DNA from: Limnohabitans sp. Jir72
GTDB taxonomy: Bacteria > Pseudomonadota > Gammaproteobacteria > Burkholderiales > Burkholderiaceae_C
Length of the DNA stretch: 64,000 nucleotides
Direction: 5' to 3'
Assembly: GCF_003063575.1 (NCBI RefSeq)
Contig: NZ_NESC01000005.1
Location: 1-64,000, forward strand
Under the pieces are notes generated by a model, which saw only the letters and a list, made by a program, of their open reading frames with translations, searched no databases and was not told where the DNA came from. The position numbers were made by a program, and so were the translations under genes. Below are positions 18,318-29,833 of the stretch, in pieces. Within the stretch, counting starts at the first letter, position 1, and each line of letters starts with the position of its first letter.

Positions 18318-18731
18318 ATGCGCAGCCTGTTTCATTTAGCCTTCAATGTCACCAACCTTGACGAAGCCCGCCGCTTTTATGGTGGCCTGCTCGGTTGCAA
18401 GGAAGGTCGCTCCACAGACACTTGGGTGGATTTTGATTTTTTCACGCACCAAATTTCTTTGCATCTGGGCGAACCCTTCAAAACAAGTTGCACCGGTCAT
18501 GTAGGCCAGTACTTGGTGCCCATGCCGCACTTTGGACTGGTCCTGCAAAAGCAAGACTGGCAGGCATTGGCCGATCGCCTGCAGTCCTCAGGCATGGCCT
18601 TTGTGATCGAACCACACCGTCGCTTTGCCGGACAGCCAGGCGAGCAGTGGACCATGTTTTTTCTGGATCCATTTGGCAACCCCATAGAGGTCAAAGGGTT
18701 CGCAACTTTGGAAACCGTCTACCAAAGCTAA
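18318..18731 (+). CDS. VOC (glyoxalase/bleomycin-resistance) family protein
   Basis: 137 residues. The N-terminal FHLAFNVTNLDEARRFYGGLLGCKEGR and the ending FFLDPFGNPIEVKGF are the paired beta-alpha-beta-beta-beta modules of VOC metalloenzymes, with metal ligands H5 and the Glu of IEVK. There is no clear ribosome site before the ATG; the start is set by the domain. The reaction is unknown. Confidence 0.82.
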   Translation: MRSLFHLAFNVTNLDEARRFYGGLLGCKEGRSTDTWVDFDFFTHQISLHLGEPFKTSCTGHVGQYLVPMPHFGLVLQKQDWQALADRLQSSGMAFVIEPHRRFAGQPGEQWTMFFLDPFGNPIEVKGFATLETVYQS

Positions 18732-18769
18732 GGTGCTGAGCTTGAGAGGATCAAGCCCTCAGACTTGCC

Positions 18770-20761
18770 TCAACGCGTGCCATCGCTGGACTTCTTGCCG
18801 TCCAATGCGATGTCCTGTTTGGATCGGGGCGTACCAATAGGCCGTGAACTCTGGCCTTGCTGGGTGGCCGCCATGTCTTCGGGACTGGGGTACTGTCCCA
18901 ACAACCAGTAGTCAAACACACGCCTCGCAATAGGTGCCGCATGGGCCGCACCAAAGCCCGCGTTCTCCACCACCAGCGCCAGTGCAATTTGCGGCTGCTC
19001 TGCAGGTGCAAACGCCATGTACAACGCGTGATCACGTTGGTACTCGCTCAACTTGCTGGCGTTGTATTTTTCTTTTTGTCCAATCGTCACCGCTTGGGCC
19101 GTACCGGTCTTGCCAGCGCTTTGGTAGCTGGCACCGGCAAACACCTGCGCCGATGTGCCCGAAGTGGCCACACCGATTAAGCCATTTCGCACCACTGCAA
19201 TGTGATCTGGGTTGTAGCCCAAATTCACAGGCGCTGTATCCGCGACCGACTCCTGCGCGTGCGTCAGAGGATCTTGCGTTGCCTTGACCACACGAGGCGT
19301 GAACTTCTGCCCGCCACTGGCCAGAGTGGCCGTGGCAGAAGCCAATTGAAGCATGGTGAAATTGTTATAACCCTGACCAATACCCAATGAAATCGTCTCC
19401 CCACCAAACCATTTCTTTTGCTCAGGCCGCTTGTAATAGTTACGCTTCCATTCCGTACTGGGCAATATCCCGCGCACCTCGCCAGGCAAGTCGATACCCG
19501 TGATCTGCCCAAAACCCAAGGGTTTCATAAAGTCATGGATGGTATCCACCCCCATGTCGTTGGCCAATGAGTAGTAATAAACGTTGCTTGACAACACAAT
19601 CGAGCGCACCATGTCTACAGGACCCAACCCCGTGTCTCCATGACTGCGGAACGTATGGCCGCCATAGGTCCAAGCACCGTTATCCTGAATGATGGCGCTG
19701 GCGCTGCGCTTGCCCGTGGTCAGCGCGCCCAAGGCCATGAAAGGCTTGTAGGTTGAGCCAGGTGGGTAAGTGCCACGTAATGCCCGGTTGAGCAATGGCT
19801 TGTCAATTGACTCATTGAGCAATTGCCAGTTTTCAGAATCGATACCATCAACAAACAAGTTCGGGTCGAAGGTCGGCTTGCTCACAAACGCCAGCACCTC
19901 ACCGGTGTTGGGATCGAGGGCCACCAGAGCACCCCTGCGCGTACCAAACAAGTCCTCAACCATTTTTTGCAGTTGAATGTCGATCGACAGAACCACATTC
20001 TTACCAGGAATGGCGGGGCGACTTGACAAGCTGCGAGTTGCGCGCCCCCCTGCAGATGTTTCGACTTGGTTGACCCCAGTGATGCCGTGCAGCTCACGCT
20101 CATAGCGCTGCTCCACACCGAGCTTGCCGATGTATTCCGTGCCCCTGTAGTTGCCCGACTCATCGTCCTCCTCAATGCGTTCTTTTTCTCGAACGTTGAT
20201 GCGTCCAATGTAGCCAATCACATGACTGGCCAGCTCACCAAATGGGTATTGACGAAACAGTCTTGCCTTGATGTCCACACCAGGGAAGCGGTATCTTTGA
20301 GCACTGAAACGAGCCACCTCTTCATCGGTCAATCGGGTTCGTATGGGCAATGAGTCAAAACTCTTTGACTCTTCACGAAGCCGCTTGAAACGCCGACGGT
20401 CCTTGGTCTGAATGTCGATGAAATCAGCCAATTCATTGATGGTGGCCTCCAAATCCTGGACTTTGGAAGGCGTGATCTCCAGGGTGTAGGCCGAATAGTT
20501 ACTGGCCAGCACAACACCATTGCGGTCCAAGATCGTGCCGCGCGGGGGCACTGTAGGCAAGACCGCAGTGCGGTTGTTTTCAGCTTGCTCCAACAAATCA
20601 TCGTGACGCACGACCTGCAAATACGCCAATCGGGTCAACAGCAAGACAAAACACACCAACACCACCAGTTGGACAACAATCACGCGTTCGCGAAATCGCT
20701 GAATGTCGGCCTGCGTATCCCGGAGCTCAGCAAGAGATGGCAAACTGATCGGCATGTTCAA
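18770..20761 (-). CDS. mrdA: Peptidoglycan D,D-transpeptidase PBP2
   Basis: 663 residues. It has one N-terminal membrane anchor (about residues 25-48), a dimerisation domain with RGTILDRNGVVLA, and a transpeptidase domain with the active-site motif STYK (SxxK), SSN (SxN) and KTGTAQ (KTG). It makes the lateral-wall crosslinks of the elongasome. Its ATG overlaps the mreD stop by 4 bases, so it ends the mreB-mreC-mreD-mrdA cluster. rodA is not visible after it; a 38-base gap to the VOC gene follows. Confidence 0.97.
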   Translation of the reverse strand: MNMPISLPSLAELRDTQADIQRFRERVIVVQLVVLVCFVLLLTRLAYLQVVRHDDLLEQAENNRTAVLPTVPPRGTILDRNGVVLASNYSAYTLEITPSKVQDLEATINELADFIDIQTKDRRRFKRLREESKSFDSLPIRTRLTDEEVARFSAQRYRFPGVDIKARLFRQYPFGELASHVIGYIGRINVREKERIEEDDESGNYRGTEYIGKLGVEQRYERELHGITGVNQVETSAGGRATRSLSSRPAIPGKNVVLSIDIQLQKMVEDLFGTRRGALVALDPNTGEVLAFVSKPTFDPNLFVDGIDSENWQLLNESIDKPLLNRALRGTYPPGSTYKPFMALGALTTGKRSASAIIQDNGAWTYGGHTFRSHGDTGLGPVDMVRSIVLSSNVYYYSLANDMGVDTIHDFMKPLGFGQITGIDLPGEVRGILPSTEWKRNYYKRPEQKKWFGGETISLGIGQGYNNFTMLQLASATATLASGGQKFTPRVVKATQDPLTHAQESVADTAPVNLGYNPDHIAVVRNGLIGVATSGTSAQVFAGASYQSAGKTGTAQAVTIGQKEKYNASKLSEYQRDHALYMAFAPAEQPQIALALVVENAGFGAAHAAPIARRVFDYWLLGQYPSPEDMAATQQGQSSRPIGTPRSKQDIALDGKKSSDGTR

Positions 20762-21279
20762 AGTGGACGAATATCGTCAGGTGCAAATGCACGTCTTTGA
20801 GGGGCCAGCAACAAGGCGCCCACCAGCGGCCACAGGGCCGCCTGCAACAATGGTGCGAACAGCTGACTCCAGTGTGGCCAAGCGTCTTGCACAATCAAAC
20901 GGGTGATCCACTCCACCAAAGCGGAAATCACAAACAAAGGGACAATTTGCAAGGCTTGCTCACGCAATGGGAACCACAACAATCGCCGTTGAATCGCCAA
21001 AGCCATGCTGCTGAGGACGACGTAAGACAAGGCGTTTTGCCCCAACAAAGCTGACTCATGCACATCCAGCGCCAAGCCCAAGAAGAACGGCAGCAACAAG
21101 CCCACCCGTCGCGGTTGATGCACGTTCCAGAACACCACCACAATGGCCAAGACATCGGGCAGCCAGCGCATGCCTGTAAGACCCAGCAACATGTTGATCA
21201 GCAGCGCCAGCAGCAAGGTGAATGCGACGAAACGAGGATTGGCAGGCAAAAGCAATGGCCGCCCTGCGGGCATGATCAT
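20758..21279 (-). CDS. mreD: Rod shape-determining protein MreD
   Basis: 173 residues and about five membrane segments, with the MreD block LPDVLAIVVVFWNVHQPRRVG and GLALDVHESALLGQNAL. It is an integral inner-membrane partner of MreC in the elongasome. It overlaps mreC by 4 bases at its start and mrdA by 4 bases at its end. Confidence 0.94.
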   Translation of the reverse strand: MIMPAGRPLLLPANPRFVAFTLLLALLINMLLGLTGMRWLPDVLAIVVVFWNVHQPRRVGLLLPFFLGLALDVHESALLGQNALSYVVLSSMALAIQRRLLWFPLREQALQIVPLFVISALVEWITRLIVQDAWPHWSQLFAPLLQAALWPLVGALLLAPQRRAFAPDDIRPL

Positions 21280-22235
21280 GGCTTGACTCCTGCGGTCGGG
21301 GGGGCGACGAGCATGCCCGTTGCCGACGCCTTGTGCTTGGCACCGCCTTTGGGCACATCTTCTGGCGCTGGCAAGCTCGGCCAGTCTTTCACCGGCATCA
21401 ATACCAATAAATGGCGTCCGCGCGCCACAGCCATCGGTTTGGCATGCACTCGGGCAAACGAAGAGTCAATGCGGCGGTCAATCTGTGTGATGGAGCCCAC
21501 ATGCAGGCCTGCAGGATAAACCCCGTCCACCCCGCTGGTGGTCAGCAAATCGCCTTGTTTCATGTCTGCGCCAGCAGGCACAAATTTCAACTCAAGCGAG
21601 CCCCCCAGCATGCTGGGATCTCCGTAAGCCACATGGCGCGTCCCGGTACGGGCATTCATGACGGGTATGCTTTGATCTCGGTCAGTCAGCAGCGTCACTT
21701 CACTGATCAAAGGATAAACACGCGTGACTTGACCAAATACGCCCGCCGCGTCAATCACGGCAGAGCCCGGCTTGATGCCAGCCAATTGCCCACGGTCAAC
21801 GACCACACGTTCACTGTAGGCATCCGTGGTGTCGTAGAGCACTTGAACCGGTTTGGAAGGCCCCGCAAACTGCTTACGCAATTCAAGCAGCTCACGCAGC
21901 TGCGCATTCTCCTGCAAAAGCTGCTCAACTTGCTGCAAACGCTGGGTTTGTCCAATGGACCGCGCTTGGAAGTTTTGCGCCGCATCCCTGGCCTTGTCGA
22001 GGTCGACAAAATAATCCCCCAAACCATGCACCATTCGCTCGGGCTGTAAAGACAACCATTGCAAAGGTGCCAACACCATTGCAATGCCAGCACGAATGGG
22101 ATAGGAGATTTTGAGCCGATGGTCTGCCGCCATCAACAAGATGGACAAAAGCCCCAGCAACACCAGTTTGGAGGTGGCTGACAGGCCTTGCCGAAAAATC
22201 GGCGGCACACTTCGGTCAAGGGTATCCAGAGCCAT
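21276..22235 (-). CDS. mreC: Rod shape-determining protein MreC
   Basis: 319 residues. A single N-terminal membrane helix (about 20-40) is followed by a coiled coil (about 75-118) and the periplasmic beta-domain with VVDRGQLAGIKPGSAVIDAAGVFGQV split over the canonical strands. The Pro/Ala-rich tail is low in complexity. It links MreB to PBP2 across the membrane. It starts 71 bases after mreB. Confidence 0.95.
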   Translation of the reverse strand: MALDTLDRSVPPIFRQGLSATSKLVLLGLLSILLMAADHRLKISYPIRAGIAMVLAPLQWLSLQPERMVHGLGDYFVDLDKARDAAQNFQARSIGQTQRLQQVEQLLQENAQLRELLELRKQFAGPSKPVQVLYDTTDAYSERVVVDRGQLAGIKPGSAVIDAAGVFGQVTRVYPLISEVTLLTDRDQSIPVMNARTGTRHVAYGDPSMLGGSLELKFVPAGADMKQGDLLTTSGVDGVYPAGLHVGSITQIDRRIDSSFARVHAKPMAVARGRHLLVLMPVKDWPSLPAPEDVPKGGAKHKASATGMLVAPPTAGVKP

Positions 22236-22306
22236 AGTCGAGATGCACCGGATTCAAAAAATTGAAAAAGAAAATGCAGACAGCCCGGAGACAGGCCATC
22301 TCTGTT

Positions 22307-23859
<1,553 letters not shown>

Positions 23860-23862
23860 GCC

Positions 23863-25323
23863 ATGAGTGATCTGCACAACCTCAGCGTGAAAGCGCTGGC
23901 CAGCCTTTTGCAAACCAAAGAAGTCAGCGCGGTCGAAGTCGCCACGCGATTCTTGGCCCGCATGGGCGGCAACCCGCACAACGCCTTTTTGGACATCGAC
24001 AGCGAAGTGACGCTGGCCCAGGCCCGTGCCTCCGACACCAAGCTGGCCGACGGCACCGCTGGCCCACTCGAAGGCGTGCCGGTCGCGCACAAAGACGTGT
24101 TCGTCACCCGCGACTTCACCACCACCGCAGGCTCCAAAATTCTGAGCGGCTACCGCTCACCGTTTGACGCCACCGTGGTGCAGCGCCTGCGCACGGCGGG
24201 CATGGTCAGCTTGGGCAAGCTCAACTGCGACGAATTCGCCATGGGCTCGGCCAACGAAAACTCGGCCTATGGCCCGGTGCAAAACCCCTGGGACTCGGCC
24301 CGCGTGCCCGGCGGGTCTTCTGGCGGCAGCGCCGCCGCTGTGGCCGCTGGCCTGGCCCCCGCCGCCACCGGCACCGACACCGGCGGCTCGATCCGCCAGC
24401 CCGCCAGCTTTTGTGGCATCACCGGCATCAAGCCCACCTATGGCCGCGCATCCCGCTACGGCATGATCGCCTACGCATCGAGCCTGGACCAAGCTGGCCC
24501 CATGGCCCGCAGCGCCGAAGACTGCGCGCTCTTGCTGAGCGCCATGTGCGGCGCAGATTTGGACCGTGACTCGACGTCGCTGGACATGCCCACCGAAGAC
24601 TTTGCAGCATCGCTCAACAACTCCCTTGAAGGCCTGCGCATTGGCATTCCCAAAGAGTTCTTTGGCGAAGGCTTGGCGGCCGATGTGCGTGCCGCCGTAG
24701 ACAGCGCCTTGCGCGAATACGAAAAACTCGGCGCCAAGCTGGTGCCCATCAGCCTGCCACGCACCGAGTTGTCGATTCCGGTTTACTACATCATTGCCCC
24801 GGCCGAAGCCAGCTCGAACCTCAGCCGCTTTGACGGCGTGAAGTTCGGCCACCGCGCCAAGGACTACACCGATCTGGTGGACATGTACAAAAAGACCCGC
24901 GCCGAAGGCTTTGGCAACGAGGTCAAGCGCCGCATCATGACGGGCGCTTATGTGCTGAGCCACGGCTACTACGACGCCTACTACCTGCAAGCGCAAAAAA
25001 TCCGCCGCATGATCGCCGACGACTTCCAAAACGCCTTCAAAGAGTGCGACGTGATCGCCGGCCCCGTGGCCCCATCCGTGGCCTGGAAGTTTGGCGAAAA
25101 CGCCAACGACCCGGTGGCCGATTACTTGGCCGACATCTTCACCCTGCCCGCATCGCTGGCCGGGCTGCCTGGCATGAGCGTGCCCGCAGGCTTTGGCGCA
25201 CAGGGCATGCCCGTGGGATTGCAGTTGATCGGCAACTACTTCAAGGAAGCCCAATTGTTGAACGCCGCACACCGCCTGCAACAAGCGACCGATTTCCACC
25301 TCCAGAAACCAGTGGGGGTTTAA
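23863..25323 (+). CDS. gatA: Asp/Glu-tRNA amidotransferase subunit A
   Basis: 486 residues of the amidase-signature family. The catalytic triad is K77 (VAHKD), cis-S152 (GGSSGGS) and nucleophile S176 ([10 protein letters not shown]). It frees ammonia from glutamine for GatB. Middle gene of gatCAB; four bases separate it from gatB. Confidence 0.97.
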   Translation: MSDLHNLSVKALASLLQTKEVSAVEVATRFLARMGGNPHNAFLDIDSEVTLAQARASDTKLADGTAGPLEGVPVAHKDVFVTRDFTTTAGSKILSGYRSPFDATVVQRLRTAGMVSLGKLNCDEFAMGSANENSAYGPVQNPWDSARVPGGSSGGSAAAVAAGLAPAATGTDTGGSIRQPASFCGITGIKPTYGRASRYGMIAYASSLDQAGPMARSAEDCALLLSAMCGADLDRDSTSLDMPTEDFAASLNNSLEGLRIGIPKEFFGEGLAADVRAAVDSALREYEKLGAKLVPISLPRTELSIPVYYIIAPAEASSNLSRFDGVKFGHRAKDYTDLVDMYKKTRAEGFGNEVKRRIMTGAYVLSHGYYDAYYLQAQKIRRMIADDFQNAFKECDVIAGPVAPSVAWKFGENANDPVADYLADIFTLPASLAGLPGMSVPAGFGAQGMPVGLQLIGNYFKEAQLLNAAHRLQQATDFHLQKPVGV

Positions 25324-25327
25324 GACC

Positions 25328-26824
25328 ATGAGCAAACTCGTCCAAGGCTACGAAGTCGTCATCGGCTTTGAAACACACGCCCAACTCTCGACCAAGAGCA
25401 AAATTTTCAGCCGCGCCAGCGTGGCGTTTGGCGCCGAGCCCAACACACAAGCCTGTGCGGTGGACATAGCCCTGCCCGGCACGCTGCCCGTGATGAACAT
25501 CGGCGCTGTGGAACGCGCGATTGAATTTGGCTTGGCCATCAACGCGCACATTGCCGAGCGCAGCATCTTTGCCCGCAAAAACTACTTCTACCCTGACCTG
25601 CCCAAGGGCTACCAGATCAGCCAGTTCGAGATCCCTGTCGTTCAAGGCGGCGAAGTGTCGTTCTTTCTGGAAGTGGGCAAAGAGACCGTGCGCAAAACCG
25701 TGCGTCTGGAGCGCGCCCACCTCGAAGAAGACGCGGGCAAATCGCTGCACGAAGACTCGAGCTTGGGAGCGTCCATCGGAGATGGCCGGGGTCAAAGCGG
25801 CATCGATTTGAACCGCGCTGGCACACCGCTGCTTGAAATCGTGACCCAGCCCGACATGCGCAGCAGCGAAGAGGCCGTGGCCTACGCCAAAGAGCTGCAC
25901 AAGATCGTCACCTGGATCGGCATCTGCGACGGCAACATGCAAGAAGGCAGCTTCCGCTGCGACGCCAACGTGTCGGTGCGCAAACCCGGTGGCGAGCTGG
26001 GTACACGCCGCGAGATCAAGAACCTGAACAGCTTCAAGTTCATGCAGCAAGCCATCGACTACGAAGTGCGCTGGCAGATCGACCAGATCGAAGACGGCCA
26101 CGCCATCCAGCAAGCCACCGTGCTGTTCGACCCCGACTCGGGCGAGACCCGCGCCATGCGCACCAAGGAAGACGCCGCCGACTACCGCTACTTTCCCGAT
26201 CCGGATCTGCCGCCGCTGGTGATTGGCCGCGACTGGGTGGAGCGCGTCAAAGGCGAGATGGCCGAGTTGCCCCGCGTGATGGCCGAGCGATTCGTCAAGG
26301 ACTACGCCCTGCCCGAATACGATGCCACGCAACTGACCCAAAGCAAAGCGGTTGCCGCCTACTTTGAAGCCACCGCCAAAGCCTGCGGCCAAGCCAAACT
26401 GGCCAGCAACTGGATCATGGGCGAAGTCTCGCGCCGATTGAACGCCAGCGAAATGGCCATCGAGCAAGCCCCAGTCAGCGCCGCCCAACTGGCCGCCCTG
26501 ATTGGCCGCATCAGCGACAACACCATCAGCAACAACGCGGCGCGTCAGGTGTTTGAAGGCTTGTGGAACAAAGAAGGCCCCTCCGGTAGCGAAGGCGATG
26601 TCGACGCACTCATCGAAGCCAAAGGCCTCAAGCAGATGAACGACACCGGCGAGTTGGAAAAAATCATCGACGACGTGCTGGCCGCCAACCCCAAAAACGT
26701 GGAAGAGTTCAAGGCGGGCAATGCCAAGGCTCTGAACGGTTTGGTCGGCCCGATCATGAAAGCCAGCAAGGGCAAGGCCAATCCTGGGCAGGTGAATGCG
26801 CTGTTGATGAAGAAGCTGGGCTGA
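25328..26824 (+). CDS. gatB: Asp/Glu-tRNA amidotransferase subunit B
   Basis: 498 residues. The kinase-like core has [16 protein letters not shown] at the start, [15 protein letters not shown] and [14 protein letters not shown] in the middle, and the YqeY-like helical tail ends in [17 protein letters not shown]. It phosphorylates and amidates the mischarged tRNA. The usual first motif reads GLE-VH in many homologues; here it is GFETH. Confidence 0.97.
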   Translation: MSKLVQGYEVVIGFETHAQLSTKSKIFSRASVAFGAEPNTQACAVDIALPGTLPVMNIGAVERAIEFGLAINAHIAERSIFARKNYFYPDLPKGYQISQFEIPVVQGGEVSFFLEVGKETVRKTVRLERAHLEEDAGKSLHEDSSLGASIGDGRGQSGIDLNRAGTPLLEIVTQPDMRSSEEAVAYAKELHKIVTWIGICDGNMQEGSFRCDANVSVRKPGGELGTRREIKNLNSFKFMQQAIDYEVRWQIDQIEDGHAIQQATVLFDPDSGETRAMRTKEDAADYRYFPDPDLPPLVIGRDWVERVKGEMAELPRVMAERFVKDYALPEYDATQLTQSKAVAAYFEATAKACGQAKLASNWIMGEVSRRLNASEMAIEQAPVSAAQLAALIGRISDNTISNNAARQVFEGLWNKEGPSGSEGDVDALIEAKGLKQMNDTGELEKIIDDVLAANPKNVEEFKAGNAKALNGLVGPIMKASKGKANPGQVNALLMKKLG

Positions 26825-26841
26825 AGACTTTCTGGTAACAG

Positions 26842-27330
26842 ATGGCACTGCTTGATGAACAACTGGTCGAGGAATGGCTGAATCGCCAAAATTTCTTCAC
26901 GATGCGAGGCATCAAGTGCGGCGTTGATGAAATTGACCTGTTAGCCATCCGACCTGTATCAGCCGGATTTGAATGTTGGCATGTAGAAGTTCAGATCAGC
27001 TATCGCCCTGTTGGGTACATTGGCGGAGATACAAACGCACGACGGCGTACACCCGATGAATTGAGTGCCGGTGTGGCGCAATGGGTTGAAAAGAAGTTCA
27101 CGGGTCAACGCAAAATTCAGCGCAGAAATGAAATATTGCCCGATGCACAGTGGCGGAACTTCCTCGTCCATGCGGTTTTGAAGGACGACGCGGAACTGCC
27201 CCTGATGCAAGCTTCAGGCGTTGAACTCATCTCATACCGGCAGGTCTTGCATGACCTCTGCCATGACCGCAAAAGCAAGAGCTCATCTGAGGCCAGCGGC
27301 ATCATTGAGATGCTCAATTATTTGAAGTGA
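26842..27330 (+). CDS. Unrecognised protein, possible PD-(D/E)XK nuclease-like fold
   Basis: 162 residues. The section CGVDEIDLLAIRP followed by ECWHVEVQISYRPVGYIGG has the shape of a PD-(D/E)XK core: an acidic D-E-I-D strand, then E-V-Q where Lys is replaced by Gln, as in some restriction-like proteins. The remainder (ELSAGVAQWVEKKFTG, WRNFLVHAVLKDDAE, ELISYRQVLHDL) looks like a compact alpha/beta protein. It lies 17 bases after gatB, and a decayed stretch follows it. I do not recognise the family; nuclease activity is a guess from motif shape. Confidence 0.55.
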   Translation: MALLDEQLVEEWLNRQNFFTMRGIKCGVDEIDLLAIRPVSAGFECWHVEVQISYRPVGYIGGDTNARRRTPDELSAGVAQWVEKKFTGQRKIQRRNEILPDAQWRNFLVHAVLKDDAELPLMQASGVELISYRQVLHDLCHDRKSKSSSEASGIIEMLNYLK

Positions 27331-27447
27331 TGGTTGCAGCCGATACCGTGTCCCCCGCCCCATCCCCGTTTGCACCAACACGCCCATCTCGCACAGCGCC
27401 GTGAGTGCCCGGTCAACCGAGGCGCGTGACACGCGGCAGAGGTTCAC
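27331..27447 (-). pseudogene. Fragment of a winged-helix (HTH) C-terminus
   Basis: On the minus strand this reads NLCRVSRASVDRALTALCEM then GVLVQTGMGRGTRYRLQPS, which has the look of a winged helix from a Fic-type or similar regulator. An in-frame stop (TAA, 27450-27448) cuts it upstream and no start is present, while downstream the frame runs on to 27283 inside the opposite gene. It is therefore a remnant. Confidence 0.55.
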
Positions 27448-27486
27448 TTATTTCTCGGTGCGCATGCCGTTGGCAAATCAGAGAAG

Positions 27487-27636
27487 TCAGCCTATTTGCA
27501 GCAAGGCCTTGATCTTGGCGCGGACATCCTGAAGCACCTCTTCAGGCACCGCGCCTTTCTTTTTGGCTTGGCGAACACGCCAATCCAGTGACTTGACCTG
27601 CACACGTTTACAAGCCGCGATTTCACGCGCGATGTG
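27487..27636 (-). pseudogene. Fragment resembling the C-terminus of a MazF/PemK-type toxin
   Basis: The minus strand encodes REIAACKRVQVKSLDWRVRQ followed by AKKKGAVPEEVLQDVRAKIKALL and a stop. The QVKSLDWR block and the final helix resemble the end of PemK/MazF endoribonucleases. A stop codon at 27639-27637 lies just upstream in frame and no start fits, so only about 50 residues remain. The family assignment is tentative. Confidence 0.4.
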
Positions 27637-27712
27637 TCAGCCGCCAAACGCGCGGCCTTAGAGGGTCCGGTGTTCATCACAGAGCGGTGTCGCCCTGCTT
27701 TTGCAATGCTCA

Positions 27713-27850
27713 AAATCGACGACTGTTACCGCATGGCCGGAAAATCAGCCCCCCCTGCTGGCGTTGATGGACGGCATTCCGGGTGGTGAAGGCATCGATT
27801 TCGATCCACCCAAACTGGGTATTCAGATTCAAGCCGCGAACTTGAACTGA
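27713..27850 (+). pseudogene. Short open fragment, unrecognised, possibly an antitoxin end
   Basis: The plus strand reads TAWPENQPPLLALMDGIPGG, then EGIDFDPPKLGIQIQAANLN and a stop, which looks like genuine protein with Pro/Gly turns rather than noise, but no good start or ribosome site is present. With the fragments on either side it makes 27331-27966 a 636-base stretch without an intact gene. Confidence 0.35.
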
Positions 27851-27966
27851 AGGCGACCCATGTTCAGCCATGTGTGCATCACTGCACCTCCCCACCCCAA
27901 GCTCAGACCGGTGGTGATGGGACATACTTCAGAACTGACCTGTCCCTACATTCACCCCCAAACACC

Positions 27967-28686
27967 ATGACCACACCGCATTTGATTCTTGTCCCTGGTT
28001 TGATGTGCGATGCCGCCTCGTGGGCACCGATGCTGCCTGCCTTGCAGGGGCACGCGCACTGCACGGTGGTCGATCACGGCCAGGCCGATGATTTGGTCGG
28101 GATGGCGCAGCAGATTCTGGACGCTGCACCTTGCGCATTCCATCTGGCGGGGCATTCCATGGGGGGTCGGGTGGCGCTGGAGGTGATGCGGCTTGCGCCC
28201 GAGCGCGTGCAAGCGCTGGCCTTGCTGGGCACGGGTTACCGGCCCAAGGAGGCTGGCGCAGCGGGAGAAAAGGAAATCCAGACACGCCAAGCCTTGCTGG
28301 ATCTGGCGCAGCGCGATGGTGTGCGGGCCATGGCACAAGCCTGGGTGCAAAACATGGTGGCACCAGCCCGCCTGTCCGATGCGCCGCTGTTGGAAGCGGT
28401 GGTTCAAATGTTCGAGCGCCAATCGGCCGACATTTTCGGGCGTCAGATCCGGGCTTTGCTGGCGCGTCCCGATGCGTCAGCGGTGCTGCAGCAAGTGCGC
28501 GTGCCCACGTTGGTCATGGCCGGTGCATGGGACAGCTGGGCCAGCACCCTGCAACACCAGGCCATGGCCGAGCTGATCCCAGCGCGGCCTGCCGTGCAAG
28601 TGGTGCCAGGGTCAGGTCACATGATGATGATGGAAAAGCCTGAAGCCGTGGCCAGCAATTTCATCCGCTGGCTTGGCGGGGTTTGA
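27967..28686 (+). CDS. Alpha/beta hydrolase
   Basis: 239 residues. The oxyanion region is ILVPGLMCDAASW, the nucleophile elbow is AGHSMGG (Ser), the acid lies near AGAWDSWAS and the His in GSGHMMMMEKP. It lacks a signal peptide, so it acts in the cytoplasm. ATG at 27967 begins the domain; there is no strong ribosome site. The substrate is unknown. It ends 34 bases before the end of the convergent FAH-family gene. Confidence 0.88.
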   Translation: MTTPHLILVPGLMCDAASWAPMLPALQGHAHCTVVDHGQADDLVGMAQQILDAAPCAFHLAGHSMGGRVALEVMRLAPERVQALALLGTGYRPKEAGAAGEKEIQTRQALLDLAQRDGVRAMAQAWVQNMVAPARLSDAPLLEAVVQMFERQSADIFGRQIRALLARPDASAVLQQVRVPTLVMAGAWDSWASTLQHQAMAELIPARPAVQVVPGSGHMMMMEKPEAVASNFIRWLGGV

Positions 28687-28720
28687 CAAAGCCCCGCCAT
28701 CTGGCTTGACAGACCGATGG

Positions 28721-29731
28721 TCAGGCTTCGAGTGGCACGATTTCCTGCTCGATCGCCCCAAACAAACTTTCGCCGTTTTGGCCTTTCATCTCGATGCGGA
28801 TGGTGTCGCCGTACTTCATGAACTCGGTGCTGGGCTTGCCGTCCAGGATGGTTTCGATGGCGCGTTTTTCGGCGATGCAGCTGTAACCCTTGGGCCACTC
28901 GGGTTTGCCTTTGACTTCCACGCTCTTGTTGCTCACGGTGCCGCTGCCCACAACCGAGCCTGCACGCACATTGCGGGTCTTGCAGATGTGGGCGATCAGC
29001 TGGCCGAAGTGGAAGGTCATCTCGGGGCCCGCTTCGCACATGCCCACTTTGCGGCCGTTCCAGGTGGACTGCAGCGTCAGGTGCACACGGCCGCCTTGCC
29101 AAGCATCGCCCAGTTCATCGGGCGTGATGGCCACGGGGCTGAAGGCGGTGGCAGGCTTGCTCTGGAAGAAGCCAAAGCCTTTGGCCAATTCATTTGGGAT
29201 CAGGTTGCGCAGGCTGACATCGTTGGCCAGCATGATCAAACGCACGGCGTCGATGGCGTCGTCGGCGCTGGTTTGCATGGGCACATCGCCGGTGATGACG
29301 GCGATCTCGGCTTCAAAGTCGATGCCAAACGCTTCATTGGCGCAAACCACGGGGTCGCACGGGCCGATGAAATCATCGCTGCCGCCTTGGTACATCAAGG
29401 GGTCGGTGTAAAAGCTGCTGGGCACTTCCGAGTTGCGGGCCGCACGGACCAGCTCCACGTGGTTGATGTATGCCGAGCCGTCCGCCCACTGGTAGGCGCG
29501 GGGCAGCGGGGCCATGCAGCGCTCGGGGTCAAACGCAAAAGCATGGCGCGCCTTTCCTTGGTTGAGGGTGCTGTACAGGTCTTCCAGTTGTGGTGCCAGA
29601 AAGTTCCAGTCGTCCAGCACCTGCTGCATTTTGCTGGCGATGCCGGTCGCATAATGGGCGGTGCTCAGGTCGCGCGAAACCACCACCAGTTGACCATCGC
29701 GTGAGCCGTCTTTGTAGGTCGCCAATTTCAT
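28721..29731 (-). CDS. Fumarylacetoacetate hydrolase family protein
   Basis: 336 residues. The C-terminal FAH fold has metal-binding GIDFEAEIAVI, the preceding GSDDFIGPCDPVV region, KGFGFFQSKP and the conserved GSGTVSNKSVEVKG. Such enzymes split C-C bonds of acylpyruvates or decarboxylate in aromatic breakdown. Divergent from an IclR regulator with a palindrome between them, so the two probably form one regulated unit. It is closer in length to fumarylpyruvate/acylpyruvase-type proteins than to true FAH (about 420 residues). Confidence 0.9.
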   Translation of the reverse strand: MKLATYKDGSRDGQLVVVSRDLSTAHYATGIASKMQQVLDDWNFLAPQLEDLYSTLNQGKARHAFAFDPERCMAPLPRAYQWADGSAYINHVELVRAARNSEVPSSFYTDPLMYQGGSDDFIGPCDPVVCANEAFGIDFEAEIAVITGDVPMQTSADDAIDAVRLIMLANDVSLRNLIPNELAKGFGFFQSKPATAFSPVAITPDELGDAWQGGRVHLTLQSTWNGRKVGMCEAGPEMTFHFGQLIAHICKTRNVRAGSVVGSGTVSNKSVEVKGKPEWPKGYSCIAEKRAIETILDGKPSTEFMKYGDTIRIEMKGQNGESLFGAIEQEIVPLEA

Positions 29732-29792
29732 GTTGTGTGTGCCCCTTGGTGCCGCGATGCGCTACAGTGAGCCAGCGCGAGAATTACGCATT

Positions 29793-29808
29793 GTTAAACT
29801 CGTTTAAC
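29793..29808. promoter_or_regulatory. Palindromic operator between the FAH-family and IclR genes
   Basis: GTTAAACTCGTTTAAC is a perfect inverted repeat with 7-base arms, and a further half-like copy (TTTAACTAAACGAAAC) follows at once. It lies 25 bases before the regulator start and 61 bases before the hydrolase start. IclR-type binding is inference. Confidence 0.5.
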
Positions 29809-29833
29809 TAAACGAAACTTGATTCTAGACGAT

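Noticed and set aside
25241..26848. A 535-codon minus-strand frame
   Set aside because: It is the shadow of gatB.
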